From the NCBI RefSeq assembly GCF_028994775.1, contig NZ_JAJQMN010000002.1, positions 434,001-498,000 on the forward strand: 64,000 nt of DNA. Reading direction: 5' to 3'. The DNA is from Promicromonospora iranensis. GTDB lineage: Bacteria; Actinomycetota; Actinomycetes; Actinomycetales; Cellulomonadaceae. Below the pieces are notes generated by a model that had not been told where the DNA came from, searched no databases, and was given only the letters and a program-made list of their open reading frames with translations. This document shows, piece after piece, positions 62,811 through 64,000 of this stretch; position 1 is the first letter of the stretch; each line of letters opens with the position of its first letter. A program made the position numbers and the translations under genes.

Positions 62811-63202
62811 TCGAGCTGCTCGTGGTGGCTGCCGGCGGCGGCGTGGGCGCTGCCGCCCGGTTCATGGTCGACGGTGAGATCCGCGCCCGGCACAGCGGCG
62901 GGTTCCCGTGGGGCACGTTCGTGGTGAACGTCGTGGGTTCGTTCCTCATCGGGGTGTTCGCGACACTGGCCTTCGCGCTCGTCGAGCGTGGCGTCCCGGA
63001 GGACGTCGCCTCCGTGCTGCTGCTCGCCCTCACGGTGGGCCTGTGCGGCGGGTTCACCACGTTCTCCACAGCCACCATGGAGTCGGTCCGCCTTGCCCAG
63101 TCCGGTCGGCTGCGCCTCGCGCTGGCCACCTCGCTGGGCACCCTGGCGGTGACCGTCGCGGCCGCCGGGCTGGGCATGGCGGTGGGTGGCCTGTTCGGCT
63201 GA
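62807..63202 (+). CDS. crcB: Fluoride channel subunit CrcB (Fluc), second of a pair
   Basis: A 131-residue four-helix protein with GGGVGAAARFMVD, GTFVVNVVGSFLIGVF and LCGGFTTFSTATMESV, the same pore elements as its neighbour. Two adjacent crcB genes with opposite topology form a heterodimeric channel in many Gram-positive bacteria. ATGA overlap with the first subunit gene. No fluoride riboswitch is visible in the short gap before uspA. A hairpin follows the stop. Confidence 0.95.
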   Translation: MIELLVVAAGGGVGAAARFMVDGEIRARHSGGFPWGTFVVNVVGSFLIGVFATLAFALVERGVPEDVASVLLLALTVGLCGGFTTFSTATMESVRLAQSGRLRLALATSLGTLAVTVAAAGLGMAVGGLFG

Positions 63203-63215
63203 CCCGCGTCGGAGC

Positions 63216-63240
63216 ACCGCCGCCGGTCACCGGCGGCGGT
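63216..63240 (+). terminator. Hairpin after crcB
   Basis: ACCGCCGCCGGT and ACCGGCGGCGGT are perfect 12-bp complements around a single base, 13 bp past the stop. It probably terminates the uspA-crcB-crcB transcript; no T-tract. Confidence 0.7.
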
Positions 63241-63256
63241 GAGTCCGGGCATCCTT

Positions 63257-63320
63257 CACCCGGGTGCCTGCACCCGGGTGTTCGTCACCCGGGGCCCTTC
63301 ACCCGGGCGCCTCGCCCGGG
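63257..63320. repeat. CACCCGGG short repeats
   Basis: CACCCGGG recurs at 63257, 63271, 63286 and 63300, spaced 14-15 bp, with a fifth degenerate copy (GCCCGGG) near 63314. The array runs into the 3' end of the minus-strand gene that follows. Confidence 0.8.
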
Positions 63321-63697
63321 TTGATCGCGCTGAGGAACAGCTCGGCCAGGAGCGTCCACTCCTTGAGCGGTCGATCGCCGACGAAGCGTGCCGCTTCCTC
63401 GGGCGTCCGGTTCACCAGCGCGATGTCGACGACGTACGAGCCGTCGCGCTCCCGCCAGACGACCGCGGCGTTCGTCCGTCGGCTCGACCCGCTGATCCCG
63501 GCCCGGAGCTCGTTCTCCGGCTTCTGCACCCGCTCGATCAACGGGTAGTCGCTGGTGTGTTCCCAGCTCGTCCACGCGTAGGCCAGCGCGCGCTCGAGAT
63601 CCGCCCTCGCGGAGGTCACACGCGTCTCGCCGATCGCCGCCAGGCCAAGACCGAGGCCCTCGATGACCTCGGTCACCTGCTGTTCTTTGCTTTCCAT
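63299..63697 (-). CDS. Hypothetical protein
   Basis: A 132-residue soluble protein, helical at the start (QQVTEVIEGLGLGLAAIGETR) with strands later (NAAVVWRERDGSYVVDIALVN). No family is recognised and no clear ribosome site precedes the ATG. Codon positions are GC-biased as in its neighbours, which supports coding. It is convergent with the crcB operon and divergent from the exonuclease gene. Confidence 0.6.
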   Translation of the reverse strand: MESKEQQVTEVIEGLGLGLAAIGETRVTSARADLERALAYAWTSWEHTSDYPLIERVQKPENELRAGISGSSRRTNAAVVWRERDGSYVVDIALVNRTPEEAARFVGDRPLKEWTLLAELFLSAINPGEAPG

Positions 63698-63835
63698 GTT
63701 CGGACACTACGGGCACACCAGGCCGGAACCGGCGTTCGGGCGCCAATTCCCCCAGATTGTTCCCGTACTGCGGCCTAGGGCGCCTCCAGGGCGCTCACCG
63801 TACGCGTGTCGGTGTGCCGTGGCAGGCTTCGCTGC

Positions 63836-64000
63836 ATGAGCCTGATGCTCCTCGATACCGCCTCGCTGTACTTCCGCGCGTTCTTCGGCGTCCCCGACTC
63901 GCTGCGGGCGCCCAGCGGCCTGCCCGTGAACGCCGTCCGTGGCCTGCTGGACACCGTCGCCTGGCTCGCCACCACGCACGGCCCCGACCGCATGGTCGCG
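63836..64000 (+). CDS. 5'-3' exonuclease, N-terminal part (partial)
   Basis: The frame opens at an ATG and runs off the right edge after 55 codons. LMLLDTASLYFRAFFGVPDSLRAPSGLPVNAVRGLLDTVAWL matches the N-terminus of the PolA-type 5'-3' exonuclease family, with the first metal-binding Asp in LLDTASLYFRA. It may be a stand-alone exonuclease, common in actinobacteria, or the start of polA; the visible part cannot decide. Confidence 0.85.
   Translation, partial: MSLMLLDTASLYFRAFFGVPDSLRAPSGLPVNAVRGLLDTVAWLATTHGPDRMVA

Noticed and set aside
63257-63320. CACCCGGG repeats as a CRISPR array
   Set aside because: The units are 8 bp with 6-7 bp between them, far too short for repeats and spacers, and no cas gene is near.

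Overview
The window is a high-GC, densely coded chromosomal segment of an actinomycete. The GTG and TTG starts, overlapping GTGA/ATGA gene junctions, a classic actinobacterial heme cluster, DUF5926 and ECF42/YCII gene pairs, and LAxTG-type surface signals all fit the Micrococcales. A Promicromonosporaceae or Cellulomonas-like host is my inference, not something the sequence proves. I see no prophage, CRISPR array, rRNA, tRNA or insertion sequence.

Layout. 1-9.7 kb holds the end of map, two tandem HAD phosphatases, serS, a lipid kinase coupled to a 1450-residue membrane protein built from two copies of one module, and a family 2 glycosyltransferase. 9.9-14.8 kb holds a DUF5926 protein, a CaiB/BaiF CoA-transferase, and two secreted proteins: one His/Gln-rich with an LAxTG-like sorting tail, one made of Val/Gly repeats. 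15-23.8 kb is the heme cluster: hemA divergent from hemE-hemG(cgoX)-hemC-hemD-hemB-hemL, covering glutamyl-tRNA to coproporphyrin III. 23.9-27.4 kb is a compact five-gene operon of unrecognised proteins with a type VII secretion flavour; it is the best candidate here for an undescribed system. 27.4-30.8 kb is a copper module csoR-copZ-copA with a clear CsoR-type operator. 30.9-33.6 kb is an ABC exporter with its winged-helix regulator, opposite a serine carboxypeptidase.

35.3-49.6 kb holds a CPBP protease, a flippase-like protein fused to a degenerate kinase domain, HU, an MFS transporter, CopC, NAD synthetase, HIT, DUF4287, an amidohydrolase, a two-component system, a SHOCT protein and a lipoprotein. 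49.7-64 kb holds a class B PBP, an ECF42 sigma factor with its YCII partner, a small Arg-rich protein coupled to a large LuxR regulator, a GAF/SpoIIE phosphatase, an ECF sigma factor with a SnoaL-like tail, UspA, a paired crcB fluoride channel, and the start of a 5'-3' exonuclease gene.

The most striking non-genic signal is a set of long, near-perfect palindromes scattered through the window. Most are intergenic, but one lies in frame inside the cgoX gene, and a shorter related motif lies inside hemA and near the start of cgoX. Two copies (35.3 and 46.1 kb) share the same 27-8-27 architecture, so they form a dispersed family. Several terminators share a loop motif, and two secreted-protein genes share a 16-bp upstream box.
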